Positions 59,129 to 64,000 of a stretch of 64,000 nt of DNA are shown here, in pieces. Under the pieces are notes generated by a model. That model did no database searches and was not told where the DNA came from. It saw nothing but the letters and a program-made list of their open reading frames with translations. How positions within the stretch are numbered: the first letter of the stretch is position 1; every line of letters starts with the position of its first letter. The position numbers and the translations under genes are program-made. The DNA comes from Hypsibius dujardini. Lineage: Eukaryota > Tardigrada > Eutardigrada > Parachela > Hypsibiidae. The stretch spans positions 1 through 64,000 of the forward strand of contig LRSR01006750.1 in the NCBI GenBank assembly GCA_001579985.1, in the 5' to 3' direction.

Positions 59129-60487
59129 CGAGGGGCAAACTGAAAGTAATGTCACCCCCTTTTTTTAAAATTACTGGTAATTACTAATTGCAAATTTATT
59201 TCATCTTCCTTCGAAGTAGTCCCCTCCAAACTGAATGCACTTTTCACATCGTGAAAGCCAAGCTCGAAAGACGGGTGAAAATCCATTCTTGGAGAGCTCT
59301 TGGAGGCGGCAGTGCACGGCTGCATCAAGTTCCTTTTCCGTGTCGAAGAGCTTCCCACGTAAACATTCTTTCAGTTTAGGAAATAAATAAAAATCACATG
59401 GTGTGAGGTCGGGCGAGTACGGGGGGTGCGGCAAAAGTTTGAGCCCTTCTTGCTGCAGAAAATCGGTGATCAAGCTGCAGGTGTGACTGCTGGCGTTATC
59501 GTGGTGCAGTTTCAGGCCTCGAAGTCTAGTCTTTCCTCGTTTTTTCCTCAGTTTCCGCACGAGCTTCTTCAAGCAGGTTTTCACGTAATAAACAGCATTG
59601 ATGGTCCTCCTGCCTGGTGTGGGAACGAGCTTCAAAATGGAGACCACTCCGGAAGAATTAAAGAAAACAATGAACATAGTCTTGCGCACGCTTCGAGAAC
59701 GTCGCACTTTCAGTGGCACTTTCAGTCGCACTTGGATCTGTTTTCTTGACCCATTCCATCGATTGACGTTTTGTAAGCGGATCATAGTAATACCCCACAT
59801 CTCATCACCTGTTACGATCTCTTTCAACCGTCGTTCGTCCTCTCCGCCGAAGTCGTTGAATAAATTTTGGCAGAAAACTAACCGGGCTTGCTTTTGGTCC
59901 GCCGTGAGCGTGTGAGGGACCCATCGAGAGCAGATTTTTTTTATGCCCAACTCCCACTTCAAAATGGCTGTACACTGTGACGAACCGATGTCCACGGCAT
60001 GGCGTATCTGGGCGTATGAAGCATGGGGATGAGCTATGACGAAATCACGGACGGGAATAATTTTTTCAGGAGTTACAGCTGTCGGGCGTCTTCTAGTGCG
60101 AGGTAAATCTTCAGCACGCTTCTCCCAGCATGCAGATCAGAAAACCACCGCTGAATGGTGCGTTTGGATGGAATAGATTCTCCTGCGAAAGTTTTCTGCA
60201 AGCGGACAAGGCATTGGCTAGGTGTGAGGCCATTTTTAAAGTCATGGAAGACAGATGCTCGAAGAGCAGAAGTGCATTTAACCATGGTGAGACTCGTGAA
60301 TAAAGTTAGCTGCTGAAAGTAGCCTGTGCCCGCTCGTCTGTCTCGCCTCTCTCCTGCCACTCGCTGCCCTACTTATTTTTTAACTAGGTCGTCTGTCTCT
60401 CCTGTCTTTCTGTATGAGCAGAATTTCAATACCTGCTCTAAGCTCATTTTAAAAAGGAGGGTGACATTACTTTCAGTTTGCCCCTCG
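59129..60487 (-). mobile_element. mariner transposon, almost intact
   Basis: Terminal inverted repeats cgaggggcaaactgaaagta (left) and its complement at the right, about 30 bp each, are flanked by TA duplications at 59127-59128 and 60488-60489. The 1359-bp length and single transposase on the minus strand are typical of mariner. The preserved ends and few coding lesions point to a recent insertion. Confidence 0.92.
59201..60285 (-). pseudogene. mariner transposase, DD34D, one frameshift
   Basis: The start MVKCTSALRASVFHDFKNGL and the paired-like helix-turn-helix (SKRTIQRWFSDLHAGR) are in one frame. The rest, from about EKRAEDLPRTRRRP on, is in another, so one small indel lies near 60118-60135. 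Catalytic aspartates are present in TGDE, HHDNASSH and TPCDFYLF, with 34 residues between the second and third, the mariner signature. The protein ends YFEGR and a stop. Apart from the frameshift I see no lesion. Confidence 0.85.
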
Positions 60488-60489
60488 TA

Positions 60490-62711
60490 CCTTGATCATA
60501 GGTGGTTTTGGAGGTACTGAAACAACATTGGTATGTTGTTCAGCGGCTGCCTGAATTTTGACTCACAGACAAAGCAACAGATTGACAGACACACACGCAG
60601 GAAAACAGACTGGAAATGGTGAACAAATGCATATTCACGAACAAGCCCATAATTGCAGCAACTCCTGATGCTAATCTATTGTTTGCCGACACGGTGCATG
60701 TGGCCACAAGAGCATCCCAGCCAATCGACCTGAGCCTGGAATTGATGCACCCAGCGTTTCGTGAGTTCCCACAGACGTCTTGCTTCAGCAGAATTGCACG
60801 ACTCGCAACATCGAGGTCGCAATCAAATCAGGCTCCACAAGCGGCTAGGTGTGAAGCTGTGACTTCAACCTGGTTAGAAGATTTTCACCTAGCACACTAT
60901 TCCTTTGCAGTATCCTGTTTTGGCTTCACCTACCATGTCGAGCACCAATCACGTACTGCTAAATGAGACGCGCAATGAATCAAAAGTTACCAACACCGGT
61001 TTCAGGTCATGTAGTATCTGTTCGCTAACGAATATTTATGTATTATAGACGGTTGCCAATGCTGGCACTCATCGTGTTAAAAAGCGCCGAAGGGGAAGCA
61101 TCAATAGTTCGACCAAAAGTAAGATTCGCTCGTGCGGCATCTGTGGAAATCGATCTGGAGGGTTCGTTCCTTGCTCGTCGAATGAAGTCTGTCGTCGTTG
61201 GATCTGCATACCGTGTTGCCTGAAGTCCCGGTCAAAGGGTGTTCATTGCCCTCTAATAAGTAGTAGTCCATTTTTCAGTTCGCGTCGACTCCTATTGATC
61301 GAACATTTAAAGGCTTGCCAGGTTTTATTTTGTATTTGAGGTCAACCAAAATGCGAGGCAGCACTTCCAAAATGTTGATGTTGGTAGAAGAAACTGTAGT
61401 ATGTAGAAACAGTGTCGATGCAATGAAGAGATAATAGTACAATTTTTATCGGAATTCATGTTAGATATGGTTTTAATCGTAATCCCTCAACTATCCGAAG
61501 GCTATCGATTCACCAGACCGAGGGAGGTATTACAAAATTATTACTCTGGCAGTTAATATGCGCAAGTGAATGATACGAAAACTCCTCACGCACCATCACT
61601 GATGTTAAAACTCATATCTTGTTGCATATCACCGCCGGAAAGCCGCTTCATGACTGCACGACTATATTATTCAAGAAACGAAAGTCGCATTTTCCTCATT
61701 CCTACGTTTATACGCGAAAAGGCACAGACCATTGTAGTGAGCACAAAAGAAGATAATACTAATACGGACTGCCGGACTATACGGACCGTCAACACATACA
61801 CCATACCATCCGATTACATAGTACAGAAGAGAAGAGACAGCAACAAGGTAGCCAAGAGTTAATGGAATAACAAAGAAGTAGCTGATGGAAGATGACGATT
61901 AAGATATAATGGACCACTAATGAAAATGATAGTAGTTACTCAATCATATAGCTAGTCGCGACACCAGACACTGGCAGACTGAGGAGTTGTGAGGAATAAA
62001 GTGGAAAATGCCGCTGCCGTTTGGATATCTTCAATCCTCCTTTGTCGGGTACCAAAAAAAGGTGTCTCGCAACAAGGTTGCTACATTATATTAACCGATT
62101 ATGAAGTTTTATGGTCCAGGTAAATATAAATATCCAGTGTTTTCTTAAAATCAAATTTCGCTAAAAAACTCAAGATTTAGTCACTGAAAAAAAATTATAG
62201 ATGATAATTTTTCAGAAAAGGCTTGAAAAAGCGACCGATAGATCCGTATATTTGTTTTGCAAAAAATATGGCCCAGTCATCTGGAGAAGGAACCGCTATC
62301 GTTTTATCCCTATTTTTACGGCAAATTTTTTGTATATGCTTGGAAAAAATACACCCACGCAAAAGTACTTTACGTAAGAAACATGCAAGGCCACATAACA
62401 AACGTAAACACACCCACTAGAAGAAGCAATCTCATGAAAATCGGAACAAATCATAATACTACGCCAAGAGGAAAGGGGGCAAAAAACGTGGACAGAATCT
62501 AAAGGCGCATCTCCTATCTAAACAAAAACAAATCATGCATCGCAAAAGGAAAAAATTCTAATCCAAAAAAATGTAAAGGTGCCCCAGGGCAAACTTGAAA
62601 AATACAAATAAATCTTTGAGATGTAATAAATTATCCGGAGACACTGAAAAAGCAACAACAGCTGCCGAGTTTTCCTTTGAGCGAGCTCGAGACGAACCAG
62701 AATGCAAACAT
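60490..62711. other. intergenic, no gene supported
   Basis: A 116-codon frame at 60616-60966 and shorter ones follow the mariner, but neither strand gives a recognisable product or consistent splicing. It may include an old repeat. Confidence 0.4.
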
Positions 62712-64000
62712 TCAGACAGCACCAGCAGGAGGCAGTCTCTCCAAAAGCTCATCTTGCATCTGGGACATTTCCGGACGCCGAGCGAGCACCTCCAACCACG
62801 CCGCCCGTCCCGCTTTCGCTCGTCCATCCTGCCCCTTAAAGACGACTGTCAAGGCCGCTAGAAGAGTCCGTGAGAGCAGGGCCATCTCCTCGAGGATGCC
62901 TGCAGAGTCCGGCAGGGGGCGCGACGGGTTGAACACCACCAGCCCCAGAAGCAGATACTCGGCTATGTCCGCCAAGGTACCGGCAGTGCCGTGGCCTCGG
63001 CAGTACCGCACAATCTCCAACAGCGAGCGAGGACTCTGCAATAGAACATTCTAGCATAACCATTTATTTCAGTTGGGCATATAAACGACGGTTCTAACCT
63101 TGCAAAATTGCGACGATTTCCAAAGGGATCGAAAAATGTTTGTAATTAGTATTGTTTAAGTAACGTCATTCAATTTGAATAAAATGTGAGATAAATTAAA
63201 ATCCACCGTCAAATTTTATTTAAATGAAACGATTTGAAATGGACTGATATTAAACATAATCTTTTTCCGATTTCGGTAGAGGAGTCAAGAGTCATTTGTG
63301 GAAAGTGACTCAGTAGTTTCTGGTCTGGATTGAAACTGACCCAGAAGTCCGTCCGGAAATCTGATAAAGGTTCCGCTAATACCAAGCGATTCTAAATTTT
63401 GGAATTTGGAAATGGATAGTGTCGAAATTCCTGAAATGAAAAATTTTCCAAAAATTTAATTTTGACAGTTAAAATACCGGATAGGATCTTTCACTGTTTT
63501 CCGGAATTTTGGAAATCCTGCCAGATGAAAAATTTCAGAGCCTAATCGATAAAATAAATGTTAAAAATCATTATTCTTATAGGATTAGTGTGAAAAAGTA
63601 AAGATTGAGACTTGTTTCGTTGCCCATTGGAGAACCGTCAAAAGTCAGCATTAACGGATATGTACCTGGAAGGGCAGCCAGGTACCGTCGTTAATGGCGA
63701 CTGAGAGCAGCTCCACCACCCACAGCGGAGCATCCACCTTCACCACACGCTCCGACATCTGCAAGTCGTTCGGCTGAAAACTCTTGAAAAACGGCCGATC
63801 CGCGGCAAAACGGTGACCCTCCAAGGTGACAACGGTATACCCACGTTCCTCCGTCATTCGGCCTGCGATGACCCGACGTAAGCGAATATCCACGGTCGGA
63901 GGCGACAGGAAGAGGCCCGGCATGGTGCTGCGGAGATGCATGGCCAGGTAGAAGATCCACGGGACATGGTAACGCAGTGTAACGGCCGCACGCTTGAAGA
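62712..64000 (-). CDS. last two exons of an unrecognised gene, 5' part outside the window
   Basis: Exon 64000-63666 and exon 63035-62712 join in phase 0 across a GT-AG intron. The visible 219 residues run from FKRAAVTLRYHVPW through ERVVKVDAPLWVVELLSVA, then SPRSLLEIVRYCRGHG and ILEEMALLSRTLLAALTV to a stop after PPAGAV. The end is helical and leucine-rich, as in alpha-solenoid proteins. I do not recognise the family. Confidence 0.65.

Noticed and set aside
58682-59143. Plus-strand frame of 153 codons
   Set aside because: It ends inside the mariner terminal repeat, has no recognisable product and no codon-level signal of selection that I can see.
1-64000. CRISPR array, bacterial operon or phage island
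   Set aside because: The spliced genes, introns and eukaryotic transposons exclude a prokaryotic source; the regular repeats are tetranucleotide tracts and minisatellites without spacers.

Overview
This window is animal nuclear DNA. Genes are cut into many short exons by GT-AG introns (and, as far as I can infer, a few GC-AG introns), the standard genetic code fits every exon I read, and DNA transposons and non-LTR retroelements lie between genes. The products are those of a ciliated metazoan: an axonemal dynein heavy chain, a TPR protein resembling TTC29, an eIF4E relative and a 7TM receptor. Introns full of CTGT/ACAG tetranucleotide tracts and a divergent receptor and eIF4E make a lophotrochozoan, perhaps a flatworm, my best guess, but I cannot fix the phylum from sequence alone.

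Layout. 1-2976: upstream DNA with a degenerate minisatellite and, about 300 bp before the start codon, an RFX X-box-like site. 2977-29266 (+): a complete outer-arm beta-type dynein heavy chain (DNAH9/11/17 group) with four intact P-loops, stalk and C-terminal domain. 29622-32596 (+): a divergent eIF4E-family protein (432 aa, four exons) with a long unrelated C-terminal extension. 33210-38338 (-): a TPR-like protein most like TTC29, convergent with the eIF4E gene; its 2.2 kb first intron holds two MITEs and an inverted-repeat element. 38.4-48 kb: gene-poor and rich in foldback elements, one small two-TM membrane protein gene (-), a repeat carrying a probable solo LTR, and a retroelement fragment. 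48091-52325 (+): a 13-exon gene for an unrecognised protein of 719 aa whose splice phases all close. 53747-54769 (+): a single-exon 340 aa rhodopsin-like GPCR with unusual motifs. 55-60.5 kb: a hAT-like MITE, a LINE 3' fragment and a nearly intact mariner with perfect TA duplications. 62712-64000 (-): the last two exons of an unrecognised gene that runs off the window.

How the genes fit together. The dynein and the TTC29-like protein both belong to motile axonemes, and both have RFX-type X-box candidates upstream, so they may be co-regulated ciliary genes that happen to flank the eIF4E relative. I see no operon-like system with certainty; the 355 bp head-to-tail gap between dynein and the eIF4E relative would allow trans-splicing but does not show it. 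The most novel material is the eIF4E relative with its changed cap pocket and extra domain, the unrecognised 719 aa protein, the atypical GPCR, and a set of foldback/MITE families.
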